From the NCBI GenBank assembly GCA_905182995.1, contig CAJJDP010000200.1, positions 29,416-58,840 of the forward strand: a stretch of DNA of 29,425 nucleotides, written 5' to 3'. The notes below the pieces were generated by a model. The model was not told where the DNA came from. It searched no databases and saw only the letters and a program-made list of their open reading frames with translations. Positions 11,920-23,490 of this stretch are shown here, piece after piece (position 1 is the first letter of the stretch; each line of letters opens with the position of its first letter). The position numbers and the translations under genes were made by a program. This DNA is from Paramecium octaurelia. Lineage: Eukaryota > Ciliophora > Oligohymenophorea > Peniculida > Parameciidae.

Positions 11920-12333
11920 AATAATTGAGTTAAATAAATTATGAAGTTCTTGATACGCATTTCATACCCGTCAAGATTATTAAAAGCATTCGTTAGGATA
12001 TAGGTGATCATCAAGTATATTATTGAACAGAAATTTAGACTAATAGTTTAACACTTTGTTTAAGATGTAAACACTTTTGTTGAGTAAAAAAATTCAATAT
12101 TATTGAAATAGAATTGTTATTTTATATTATTTCTTTTTCATGGAATAAAAGATTGTTTACTTTATTCATATTATTAATTATTTTAGCCAAAATAATATAA
12201 AATTGAAGTTTATTAAAACTGGTAATTAATAAATAAATCAAATTTAAAGTGATATTAAAAAATGTAGTCAGAATTTTAATATTCTTAAAACTGATATTTT
12301 TAGCCTTAAATAAATTAAATTTAATTAAAAATA
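11277..12333. other. Upstream region of the desaturase gene
   Basis: No identifiable gene. Three plus-strand frames each stay open for 60-120 codons between 11297 and 11920, in mutually exclusive frames, and none gives a recognised domain. A minus-strand frame of 86 codons (12122-12382) overlaps the desaturase start and is almost entirely hydrophobic; I take it for a shadow. The last 250 bases before 12334 are strongly AT-rich and are the likely promoter and 5' leader. Confidence 0.45.
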
Positions 12334-13505
12334 ATGAGTAAGAAAGACCTTGAAATAACCCTTGGATGTAAGATAATAACATTATATATAGAAATCAGGA
12401 AGGTAATTCCTCAGCATTTATTTAAAAAAAATGAATTACGATTTTTAGTTTCTGTGGGCTAGGCAATTAGTTGCACAACATTACTGGCATATTTAGCTTA
12501 TAATTATATCCCCTTGAATTGGTTGTCTCTACCTATTTGGGTCATATATGCCTTTATAACAGGTACTACCGCCACAGGAATATGTATAATAATGAAATAA
12601 TCTTAGGGGTTCTAGGTCATGAATGTAGTCATTTTGCATTCTCAGATACCAAGTGGTTGAATGATGCTTTAGGTTTCATGTTACATTAAGCATTGTTGGT
12701 ACCTTATTTCTCATTGTAACATTCTCATGCTATTCATCATGCTAAGACAAATCATTTATATGAAGGTGAAACACATACTCCTGTAATTATTGGTTCAAAG
12801 GTGGGAAAAATATACTAAAAGATGAAAGATATTTTGGGAGAAGAGTGCTTTACTTGCATTTAGATCTTCAATATAGCAGTTTTGGGATGGCCTCTTTATT
12901 TTTTAATTGGTGTTTCTGGAGGATCAGCAAGAGGGTTCACTAGTCATCTTATTGTACCAAATAAGTTGTTACCAAAGAAAATGCTACTCAAAACAACTAT
13001 TTCAAATCTTGGAATGTGCTTAGTTATTTATTATCTATACAAATGGTATTTAGCAACCTCATTTGCTGAAGTGATGGCTTTGTACATTGGTCCTTATTTG
13101 GTGGTCAATATGTGGTTGACAATCATCACTTCCATGTAACATAATGATTTAGACATCCCTCATTATGATGAATTAGCTTGGACATGGCTTAAAGGTAAAT
13201 TATTGATATTTTTTAGGCAATTTATGCACTATTGATAGAAATTACCCTTTGTGGATAAATGCTTAACATTTTGACACTGGCACCACACATGTTCTTCATC
13301 ATCTCTTTTCTGAATTGCCTCATTACAATGCTAGAGTATATTAAAATTTTATTATTTGTAGGAGGCTAATATCTATCTTAAAAAAGTACTCGGTGATTTA
13401 TACCACCAAGATACCAATAAATTGTGGATATCCCTTTATCAAACTGCCAGCCTTGTTGGAGTATAACACTAAGGAAATGGAGTCTGGAAATTTGTTAGGA
13501 CATGA
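12334..13505 (+). CDS. FAD2-type membrane fatty acid desaturase, 358 aa, four introns
   Basis: A front-to-back match to the FAD2 / delta-12 oleate desaturase family: di-iron membrane enzymes that insert a double bond into acyl chains, usually in the ER. Exons are 12334-12367, 12392-12583, 12607-13194, 13217-13335 and 13362-13505. The introns are 24, 23, 22 and 26 nt, all GTA...TAG, and removing them leaves 1077 nt, exactly 359 codons with TGA. Start: ATG 12334 gives MSKKDLEITLGQIRKVIPQH, matching the family's FTLxxIKKAIPxH motif. The three histidine boxes are present: HECSH (80-84), HAIHH (116-120) and HVLHH (296-300). Also family-like are GIWVLGHEC, HNDLDIPHYDE, IDRNYP and LFSELPHYNAREA. Membrane segments lie near 31-75, 160-180 and 207-252. 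Box 1 is followed by Phe where plant enzymes have His. The exact regiospecificity (delta-12 or omega-3) is inference. At 358 residues it is slightly shorter than the roughly 380 usual for plant FAD2. Confidence 0.95.
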
Positions 13506-13878
13506 TAGTTATTTAGTATATTTGTGATAAACATACAAAGATAATTCAAATTATTCTCTATTTTAATATTGAGGAAGAATTAGTAATATTGGAATTTCTA
13601 ACACCTCTAACATATTCAGTAATATAGAAGAAGCTAGTAATGAGAATCGCATGGATATAACTAAAATATAAGATTAGATCTAAAATTTAAATTCATGAAT
13701 AAGGGGAAATATGACTTTCGATAAAAAAAAAATGAACTTTCTAACTAAATAATTCATTTTCAAATCATATTGTAGATTAAAAACCCATTGATAGTTATAA
13801 AAGATTATTGCAAATTCTCATTGCAATCTAAAATAATTCAATTACAAACAAAAATACAGAACATTTAAAACAAATTTC
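13506..13878. other. 3' flank of the desaturase gene
   Basis: No gene is visible. This AT-rich flank is present three times (again at 16229-16601 and 17670-18042). Only the last copy is continuous with downstream DNA; the other two are cut at an N at exactly the same base. Confidence 0.6.
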
Positions 13879-13879
13879 N
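13879..13879. other. Single-N junction 2
   Basis: The sequence stops after ...ACAAATTTC and restarts at TTTAATATACATT, which is position 11157 of the preceding piece. Probable unmerged contig overlap. Confidence 0.95.
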
Positions 13880-16601
13880 TTTAATATACATTAAATTTTG
13901 AAAGCTAAATACTTTTCCCATCATCAATGATGATGAAATACTAGTATTTTAATATTTGGATTTAAATTGATAAATATTTACAAAATTATTATTATCCATA
14001 CTTATTTTTATTCTAATTGAAGAGAGGAAAAGGAGACATCCGAAAGATTCATGTATAATAACAAGGATTTTGATAGGCTGTATTTTGAGATTATGGTAAA
14101 TAAAGGATTTTTGTAAGTTGTAAAACAAGATCCTAAAGAATATATTCTTTTTAGTTCAAAAGTATCTTAGGTTATACAATAATAGTACACTTATTCAGAA
14201 GCAATTTTAGTACTTAAATCATTTTTAATTATCTTTCTTCAACATCAATTTTGACCTAATTCCTCATCCCTTAATTCTCATCTTAACTCTCTGTATTTGT
14301 CTGTAATTAATCGAACCGAGGAATGATTATTATGTATCTTTTGCAATATTATTTTATCTTGGATTTAAACAATAAATATGTCAGATCATCGAGGTTTTTT
14401 GGTAATAGATGAATTATCATCCATCTTTTGGCCCTTAGTAAATTGATTTTACAACTCATAAATTGCCCTATAAAACTCAAGCAGATGTATCAATATCAAT
14501 ATTTTACTCGAAATTCTTCTGAATACATGAGAAACTATTTTGGAATTTTTAAAATGATATAAGGATGCCCTAAACAGTAGATTATTCTAATACACTTTGT
14601 AATTTAAAAAAAGAAATAGCTATGATTGAAAATTTTCTTATAAATAATTGAGTTAAATAAATTATGAAGTTCTTGATACGCATTTCATACCCGTCAAGAT
14701 TATTAAAAGCATTCGTTAGGATATAGGTGATCATCAAGTATATTATTGAACAGAAATTTAGACTAATAGTTTAACACTTTGTTTAAGATGTAAACACTTT
14801 TGTTGAGTAAAAAAATTCAATATTATTGAAATAGAATTGTTATTTTATATTATTTCTTTTTCATGGAATAAAAGATTGTTTACTTTATTCATATTATTAA
14901 TTATTTTAGCCAAAATAATATAAAATTGAAGTTTATTAAAACTGGTAATTAATAAATAAATCAAATTTAAAGTGATATTAAAAAATGTAGTCAGAATTTT
15001 AATATTCTTAAAACTGATATTTTTAGCCTTAAATAAATTAAATTTAATTAAAAATAATGAGTAAGAAAGACCTTGAAATAACCCTTGGATGTAAGATAAT
15101 AACATTATATATAGAAATCAGGAAGGTAATTCCTCAGCATTTATTTAAAAAAAATGAATTACGATTTTTAGTTTCTGTGGGCTAGGCAATTAGTTGCACA
15201 ACATTACTGGCATATTTAGCTTATAATTATATCCCCTTGAATTGGTTGTCTCTACCTATTTGGGTCATATATGCCTTTATAACAGGTACTACCGCCACAG
15301 GAATATGTATAATAATGAAATAATCTTAGGGGTTCTAGGTCATGAATGTAGTCATTTTGCATTCTCAGATACCAAGTGGTTGAATGATGCTTTAGGTTTC
15401 ATGTTACATTAAGCATTGTTGGTACCTTATTTCTCATTGTAACATTCTCATGCTATTCATCATGCTAAGACAAATCATTTATATGAAGGTGAAACACATA
15501 CTCCTGTAATTATTGGTTCAAAGGTGGGAAAAATATACTAAAAGATGAAAGATATTTTGGGAGAAGAGTGCTTTACTTGCATTTAGATCTTCAATATAGC
15601 AGTTTTGGGATGGCCTCTTTATTTTTTAATTGGTGTTTCTGGAGGATCAGCAAGAGGGTTCACTAGTCATCTTATTGTACCAAATAAGTTGTTACCAAAG
15701 AAAATGCTACTCAAAACAACTATTTCAAATCTTGGAATGTGCTTAGTTATTTATTATCTATACAAATGGTATTTAGCAACCTCATTTGCTGAAGTGATGG
15801 CTTTGTACATTGGTCCTTATTTGGTGGTCAATATGTGGTTGACAATCATCACTTCCATGTAACATAATGATTTAGACATCCCTCATTATGATGAATTAGC
15901 TTGGACATGGCTTAAAGGTAAATTATTGATATTTTTTAGGCAATTTATGCACTATTGATAGAAATTACCCTTTGTGGATAAATGCTTAACATTTTGACAC
16001 TGGCACCACACATGTTCTTCATCATCTCTTTTCTGAATTGCCTCATTACAATGCTAGAGTATATTAAAATTTTATTATTTGTAGGAGGCTAATATCTATC
16101 TTAAAAAAGTACTCGGTGATTTATACCACCAAGATACCAATAAATTGTGGATATCCCTTTATCAAACTGCCAGCCTTGTTGGAGTATAACACTAAGGAAA
16201 TGGAGTCTGGAAATTTGTTAGGACATGATAGTTATTTAGTATATTTGTGATAAACATACAAAGATAATTCAAATTATTCTCTATTTTAATATTGAGGAAG
16301 AATTAGTAATATTGGAATTTCTAACACCTCTAACATATTCAGTAATATAGAAGAAGCTAGTAATGAGAATCGCATGGATATAACTAAAATATAAGATTAG
16401 ATCTAAAATTTAAATTCATGAATAAGGGGAAATATGACTTTCGATAAAAAAAAAATGAACTTTCTAACTAAATAATTCATTTTCAAATCATATTGTAGAT
16501 TAAAAACCCATTGATAGTTATAAAAGATTATTGCAAATTCTCATTGCAATCTAAAATAATTCAATTACAAACAAAAATACAGAACATTTAAAACAAATTT
16601 C
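13880..16601 (+). repeat. Duplication 2, second copy (2722 bp)
   Basis: This repeats 11157-13878 in full. The piece is bounded by an N on both sides and lies entirely inside sequence already given by 9918-13878, so it adds no new information. Its first 1177 bases repeat the desaturase upstream region. Confidence 0.97.
15057..16228 (+). CDS. Second copy of the FAD2-type desaturase, probable assembly duplicate
   Basis: The same gene as 12334-13505, shifted by 2723. Exons are 15057-15090, 15115-15306, 15330-15917, 15940-16058 and 16085-16228. The 85-residue internal stretch (15605-15862) has the same protein sequence in both copies, and I saw no base difference where compared. See the first copy for domains. 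It is intact on paper, but likely the same physical gene counted twice because it sits between two single-N joins. Confidence 0.9.
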
Positions 16602-16602
16602 N
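16602..16602. other. Single-N junction 3
   Basis: The sequence again stops after ...ACAAATTTC and restarts at CGATTTTTAG, inside exon 2 of the desaturase (equivalent to 12439). Probable unmerged contig overlap. Confidence 0.95.
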
Positions 16603-17669
16603 CGATTTTTAGTTTCTGTGGGCTAGGCAATTAGTTGCACAACATTACTGGCATATTTAGCTTATAATTATATCCCCTTGAATTGGTTGTCTCTACCTAT
16701 TTGGGTCATATATGCCTTTATAACAGGTACTACCGCCACAGGAATATGTATAATAATGAAATAATCTTAGGGGTTCTAGGTCATGAATGTAGTCATTTTG
16801 CATTCTCAGATACCAAGTGGTTGAATGATGCTTTAGGTTTCATGTTACATTAAGCATTGTTGGTACCTTATTTCTCATTGTAACATTCTCATGCTATTCA
16901 TCATGCTAAGACAAATCATTTATATGAAGGTGAAACACATACTCCTGTAATTATTGGTTCAAAGGTGGGAAAAATATACTAAAAGATGAAAGATATTTTG
17001 GGAGAAGAGTGCTTTACTTGCATTTAGATCTTCAATATAGCAGTTTTGGGATGGCCTCTTTATTTTTTAATTGGTGTTTCTGGAGGATCAGCAAGAGGGT
17101 TCACTAGTCATCTTATTGTACCAAATAAGTTGTTACCAAAGAAAATGCTACTCAAAACAACTATTTCAAATCTTGGAATGTGCTTAGTTATTTATTATCT
17201 ATACAAATGGTATTTAGCAACCTCATTTGCTGAAGTGATGGCTTTGTACATTGGTCCTTATTTGGTGGTCAATATGTGGTTGACAATCATCACTTCCATG
17301 TAACATAATGATTTAGACATCCCTCATTATGATGAATTAGCTTGGACATGGCTTAAAGGTAAATTATTGATATTTTTTAGGCAATTTATGCACTATTGAT
17401 AGAAATTACCCTTTGTGGATAAATGCTTAACATTTTGACACTGGCACCACACATGTTCTTCATCATCTCTTTTCTGAATTGCCTCATTACAATGCTAGAG
17501 TATATTAAAATTTTATTATTTGTAGGAGGCTAATATCTATCTTAAAAAAGTACTCGGTGATTTATACCACCAAGATACCAATAAATTGTGGATATCCCTT
17601 TATCAAACTGCCAGCCTTGTTGGAGTATAACACTAAGGAAATGGAGTCTGGAAATTTGTTAGGACATGA
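16603..17669 (+). pseudogene. 5'-truncated third copy of the desaturase, probable assembly fragment
   Basis: It lacks exon 1, intron 1 and the start of exon 2. The first base is codon 28 (Arg) of the complete gene, and the reading frame then continues to TGA 17667-17669. Introns lie at 16748-16770, 17359-17380 and 17500-17525. All three histidine boxes are present. The missing 5' end coincides exactly with the N at 16602, so truncation by contig edge is far likelier than a biological pseudogene. Confidence 0.9.
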
Positions 17670-18042
17670 TAGTTATTTAGTATATTTGTGATAAACATAC
17701 AAAGATAATTCAAATTATTCTCTATTTTAATATTGAGGAAGAATTAGTAATATTGGAATTTCTAACACCTCTAACATATTCAGTAATATAGAAGAAGCTA
17801 GTAATGAGAATCGCATGGATATAACTAAAATATAAGATTAGATCTAAAATTTAAATTCATGAATAAGGGGAAATATGACTTTCGATAAAAAAAAAATGAA
17901 CTTTCTAACTAAATAATTCATTTTCAAATCATATTGTAGATTAAAAACCCATTGATAGTTATAAAAGATTATTGCAAATTCTCATTGCAATCTAAAATAA
18001 TTCAATTACAAACAAAAATACAGAACATTTAAAACAAATTTC
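16603..18042 (+). repeat. Third copy of the desaturase segment (1440 bp)
   Basis: This repeats 12439-13878 and 15162-16601 (offsets 4164 and 1441) and then runs on without interruption into the right-hand part of the window. It therefore supplies the true downstream flank. Confidence 0.97.
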
Positions 18043-20173
18043 TCCCCTACCAATCAATAATTGAATCTTTCAACTTTTTGTATTTTGCTTTTATCAAATT
18101 TTAAAATATCTGATATTTCCATTTAGAAACTTTTAATCTATATAGTATTTCAATTTCTCATTTTCTAGTGAATTGCTAATAATTGTTGCATGAAGAATTG
18201 ATGAAACTTTTCGCATTTTAATCTAAAGTTTATTAAGTTGTAAATAAGATTGATACAAAACCAAAAGGTCTTGTAATTATATTACTTTATTAGTTTCTCT
18301 GAGTAGTGACCTAAATTCCTTAAAATTTATAACAATATATTTTCTTTTAAATTTTCTACATTCTGCATTTTTTGGAGTTCAAATAGAGTTCCTTCCAATA
18401 ATAAAAAATCAAGTTCCTAAAGTAGAATAGGAGGATTGATATCAATTTTGTTAGGTAGCTTAATCTTTAATATACTTATAGATATTAGTTTTTTGTACTT
18501 AAAATAAAATATCAACCAATATTAATACAAAACATCAAGCAAACAAGTATGCTAATTTAAATGGTCGGAATTACTAATTTTCTTTACTTTATAAATTTTA
18601 CTTTTTCTGATGATCTTTTTCGAAATAAGAAAAATGTAAATAACTCATTTGTTGTACTCAAAGGAGCCAAAGAAAAATACACATTGAATAAGATACTTTA
18701 TAAAATGTCTAGAATTTAGTTCATTCTTGAATAATAAATTGTATAATCAGTTTTGTAATAAAGCCATTCCCTGTGAAGAAAAATGACAAAAGACTAATAA
18801 GTATAGGTTTGTGATAGTTCATATGAATCAAATTGTCTAGTTGTTAAACCAGTTAATTCATCCTACTAAGAGTTCAAGTATCCTATTGTTGAATGTTTAA
18901 CAATTTTAATTAATCATCCTAAGTATATATCAATATTGTTAATAAGCATAAAATATTAATTTTAACAGCTTATTCTTTCTTTATATGTCTCTAAATGTTA
19001 ATTAATGTTCATTTCCATTGATGCTTATTTAATTTATTGGTAATAAATTGTGTACATAGAAATCTTATATGCTATGAATGGGCAATTTAAGAATTATTTT
19101 AATTAGCCTAAGCTTTACAATTGAGATTATCAAAGCTCTTAAACAATGAGTTCCATTCGATACAGAGCATATCCTTTAACACCATTTTTGATTAATATAA
19201 TTTATGGGAGCCAATTCCAAAGGAATTTACATCATGCTCTTCCCCATAAGTAAATCGACATGGAGATTAAGACATTCTTAATAGGGAAGAACGATTAGAG
19301 GCTAGATAGCACAGAAAATTAAAAGCCCTGATTATTGGAAAATAACCTCATCTCAATTTTACCCTACAATCTTATCATTTAAATATTTCACCTTTGTCAT
19401 TTTAAAGATAAGGCCACCATAGTTTAATTTCGATTAACTCATCCCTTTTTGTCTTATAACATGTTAAATTTTGCTTTTGCATTTACGAATACCTTCATTC
19501 TCCTTAATCTCATTTCGCCTAACATCTTAGTACCAATATTAAGTTGGAAAAATTAAATCCACTTAATTCATCTATAGCAAGGGAGAGTGTAAATCTTTCT
19601 CAAAGTTTCAATAGGGTTAGAATGGCTACTTCCAATAGCTATTACCCTGGGTATTAAAATTCTTAATTCTCCATTAAAGATTTATTAAGACTAATAATTT
19701 TTCTTTAATTCTTTAAAGTAGGGATATTTCTTTTCACAATAATGTGCTGCTAAAATGTTATTTGGTGTCAACCACATTCTTAGTTAGGAGGAGAAATGAC
19801 GTTCTCGAATACAGGCGCTCTATCACTTCCGAGTTGGAGATCAACAATGCATCAAACTGAAATATGATGGAAAGGGATATTTCACAATTATTATACTGAA
19901 TTTAACTGTAATCCATTGAATCTCTGATAATTTATCGAGTCTATGAAGTTCTTCAATATCTACAGTATTCTCATATTAACTGACTAGGAAATAATACTGA
20001 ATACTTGTAATTCTTTGAAATTTTTGCTATCATCCTAAACTCTGAATCAAAAGAAAAATATTCAGTTCTTCTAAAAAAATTTCCTCATTCAATATTCCCT
20101 ATTAACTCATTTACAATACTCTAAATGTACAAGCCCAATATTATCAAGTCAAAATATTATAAGTTTAATCCAA
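17670..20173. other. No confident gene; mixed protein-like patches
   Basis: 17670-18042 is the desaturase 3' flank. From 18043 to about 19100 I see only AT-rich DNA. Between about 19150 and 20150 GC content rises. A plus-strand frame starting ATG 19147 (MSSIRYRAYPLTPF) ends within 70 codons. Another plus-strand frame contains NREERLEARQHRKLKALIIG near 19280-19340. On the minus strand, 19850-19950 gives DIEELHRLDKLSEIQW. They lie in different frames and on different strands and could not be joined by introns. They may be remnants of decayed genes or chance. Confidence 0.4.
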
Positions 20174-22146
20174 TCATAATTTGCAAGTAAAATTAGAGAT
20201 TTCAGCTTTTTCAAAATAAAACATCACTGAATTTATGAAAATACAATTAATTCTATCAAAATCTAGGAGTATTTTTTCTTCCAAATTTGAATCTAGAGGT
20301 TTACAAAAAAGGGCAACGAAAGAAATAAACTCATTTGATTATATTGATACTATGTTGCTGTTCGATAACGAAAGTCTATAAAATTTACTGTTCATAATTT
20401 GATCTATAAGTGATACGATCCTGCTTTCTTCCTTTTTGTTCAAAGTCATTAAGTCTAATACCTTGTAGTGTCTCAAAGTTAGGGCATTTTCATTCTTACC
20501 ATAAATCCTATTTTTGCTTCTCATAATTAATTTTATTCTTCAACAGGATCTTATGTGGCCACAAACTCTCATAGTTTAATTCCATAAATTGTCTATTGTG
20601 AAGCATTTTCTTGCATCCCCCTAATATTCTGGGATAATGCATGTTAATGTCCTTTCCTAAATGCACCTTTATGAGTCGAGCTCCATTATTCATATGCTAT
20701 TCTCACATTGTCCGAAGTTCCCTTGAGTTACTATTGCTATTTTGCTTAAAATTACCAAATTGAAGCTGATGTTAGCTCTTTATTAATAATCCCAACTCAG
20801 AAAAATAACTTTAAAATACTTAATTATTATAGTTTTCTGCATGTACGTTGGTTCTAATCCTACTTTTATAAACATCGCTATTGCCATTTTATAATTCTCC
20901 TTAAATATACTATTTTCTAATGCATATGGTAGAAAAGAAAACATCAAACTCCATTTACTTATGTTTATTTTTTTTTGAATGAATTTATATCTTAATGGAA
21001 ATCTAAATTGACAATGACATGCACTAAATTAATGTTACTTAAATTAAGTAAAATTAACTTTTCTGCTTTATGGTGATCAGAGTATCCCAAAGGAATAAAA
21101 ATGATATCTTTCTTAATAACACTTATTAAACAATCTATGACATCTGCTTTTAATCGTTTTTGGGCATCAACGATAAAAAATGTTATAATTTACTAAATCG
21201 ATCTGAATCCAGAAAATGTTTCAAATTTATCTTACAAGTTCTACATCATGATTAACCCTTTGCACTCTGATTGGGTGATGTCTGAACCCTTAAGATGAAT
21301 TGAAAGAAATTCAGTTACTACTATTTTGATATTTTTGGTTAACTCTCTGCATTCGAATTATACTTTATATAGACATTATCAGAATATTATGGTTATTGAT
21401 TTAAGTTTAGAAGTTCCCAATAATAATGTGGATTATTAACTGTATGATGGATTTATTCTTCACATTTAGCTATTGATATAACATCAAATTTTCAGTGTGA
21501 ACTAATTAAAATAGTAAGTAGTGATGATTATGATATATTAGAGATTATGGGACAGCAATAAAATTAACGCAGTTAAATGATTAGTTTTAAACAGTATTAT
21601 AGCTTAAAATTTAGGATGCTTGATTTGAATTAGCCAATAATATAAATTGCCTTATCCGGAAAGGACAAACAAAAATTTATAGAATAAGTTAAAACAAATT
21701 TTGAAAATCACTGCTATTATAAAGAAGTCTTGAAAGAGTATAAATCTATAATTTTAATGAAAATATATATTGTTATAATTAAGTTTATTTAAAGGACTTA
21801 AAGTAAGTATTTAAGAAAGTGTTGGATTAAGAAAATGATTTGAAAATAGCCTCAGATTATTAAATTTAAATAAACCATTAGATGGATTGGCTTATAAAGT
21901 TTACATTAATGACGTTTTAATTATATTGCTAATTATATAGAGAAAGCTATTATTGCTTAATAAATGTTATGAATAGCTTGGTCTTCTCTGATTATCCCAC
22001 ATATTCTAATATTTATTGACTATAGGAGTTAGTATTTTTGTGCTATTAGAATACGGAATTTTTGAAGCATTAAAGTAAATTTTTTAAATTTATATTCTGT
22101 GCTGATAAACGTCTTTGGCTCTCAAATGGATTTTTAAGTAGCAGAA
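20174..22146 (-). pseudogene. Possible decayed gene of unknown function, several frame breaks
   Basis: On the minus strand a chain of code-6 frames reads as one protein broken several times. One frame runs 22146-21382, then an in-frame TGA (21379-21381), then 145 more codons (21378-20944). This includes the well-mixed run FFIVDAQKRLKADVIDC and LGYSDHHKAEKLILLNLSN. At a run of nine A's (minus strand, near 20971-20979) the plausible frame shifts and continues as SKWSLMFSFLPYALENSIF to TGA 20690-20692. Two further segments follow in shifted frames: 20693-20490 (MNNGARLIKVHLGKDI...) and 20524-20174 (KNENALTLRHYKVLDLMTLN). GC is locally higher than in the flanks. I recognise no family. Homopolymer sequencing errors could explain some breaks, but not the TGA. 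The part above 21382 is weaker than the rest. Confidence 0.33.
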
Positions 22147-23052
22147 TCATATTTCAAACCTTATTAAAGAGTCTTTAATTATTTCACTGCCTCTCATAAC
22201 CATAATACACTGTTAGTTTCTAAATAATTGAGTTATTCCTGTTTAACTGTCTTAATTACATTAAGAAGACCTTTTAGTTTGCTCAGTTATTAAATCTTAT
22301 TGAACTTCAACTAATATTTCATTATTAGTATATATTTGAATTCATTTGATCGAAGATTTAGTTTTACCATTTTCTGCCCAATTCTATATTTGTCTGTGAC
22401 TTGATCCGAGCGTCCAACCATCAGTCTTCTAATTTTAAAATTTGCTCAAAAAATGTTCAAGAACATCCATATTCAGTAAGGTACTTTAAAAAAAAGGAAT
22501 CGATTGTACATTAATAAAGAGGTTCCTCTAATAACTTCATCAACTCTTAATGTACAGACTGTAGAACTTACTTATATTGTAAGCACAATTCAAATCTTGA
22601 TGTTGATAGTCGAGACATAATATCTACAAGCCTGAGATTGAGTTTGGAGGTTTGGAATTATATACTAAAGAATTAAAAAACTCCACAGAATTATAAAAAG
22701 CTAACGATTGTTTCACCATTTTTTAATTGCAAACAAATCTCAAATGTTAATTTCAATAAGTAAACATTTTTTTTAATTCTACTTAAGTCTGTTACAAATT
22801 AAAATATTAAATGTAGGAATGCGTAAACTTACATGAAGTTGATGAGTCAGTAAAATCTATGGAGGTATTATAAAAATATCCATACACATTTACAACTATG
22901 ACTTAAGAGGCCCAACATTTCTTTGTTAACTAAGGTTGCATTAAACTTATTTTAGATTTACTGTAAAACAAAAATCACCAAAGCATGTAATGAAAAAGAG
23001 AAATGTTTGATAAATTATACCCTAAAATGCAATAATAATAGGTAGGGCCGTT
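22147..23052. other. No gene seen; one inverted repeat
   Basis: No frame stands out on either strand. At 22505-22514 and 22547-22556 a perfect 10-bp inverted repeat (TGTACATTAA) encloses a small hairpin-like AGAGGTTCCTCT. No function is claimed. Confidence 0.5.
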
Positions 23053-23490
23053 ATGAACAGTTGGTGCTTAATATGCAACAAGAAAAAAGCATTCATCATC
23101 ACTAACCAACATAGATGTCATCAAGGTATGATGTACGAAATTTCCAAACGTCGATTCAATCAGGCTTTAGGTAGATAAAAGGTGATAGGAGAGTTAGAGT
23201 TTCGTCACAATATTATTGAAACTATGAGGCATAGCAAATAAGGATATAAGGTATATGCTTCATTTTTTTTTTTCGCTTGCCGGACCAGTTATGAGATTTT
23301 AATCACAATGTATGGATTTTAAATAAAATAATAGATATATAACTGGCTAATGCAGTTCAAAATATTTGAACGTTCTGTATTTTAGAACTACTCGTAAAAT
23401 TAGCAGCTTATGTTATAATATGTCGAACAGTGTTTCTATAACAAACAAGAATCAATAAATTATTAAATGTTTATTACATAAATAATTTGA
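23053..23490 (+). CDS. Possible 145-aa protein with a cysteine pair, uncertain
   Basis: A code-6 frame runs from ATG 23053 to TGA 23488-23490; the nearest upstream in-frame codon that stops is TGA near 23015. The N-terminus has CxxC (MNSWCLICNKKKAF) followed by HRCH about 14 residues later, which could bind zinc, then a basic stretch (EISKRRFNQALGRQ). The C-terminal half is less convincing and contains a poly-Phe run encoded by a T tract. No homologue is recognised, and a frame of this size could be chance. Confidence 0.28.

Larger units (their letters stand above)
11157..13878 (+). repeat. Duplication 2, first copy (2722 bp), contains the desaturase gene
   Basis: Positions 11157-13878 recur at 13880-16601, offset 2723, on either side of the N at 13879. 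The unit carries the full desaturase gene, about 1.2 kb of upstream DNA and about 370 bases downstream. Confidence 0.97.

Noticed and set aside
12122..12382. 86-codon minus-strand frame upstream of the desaturase, repeated at 14845
   Set aside because: It overlaps the desaturase start, is almost wholly hydrophobic AT-derived sequence, and its repetition is only the duplication of the DNA.
13506..13878. Short germline excision elements (TA-bounded) in the flanks
   Set aside because: The TA-start consensus is too weak to call in DNA this AT-rich without a matching excised version.
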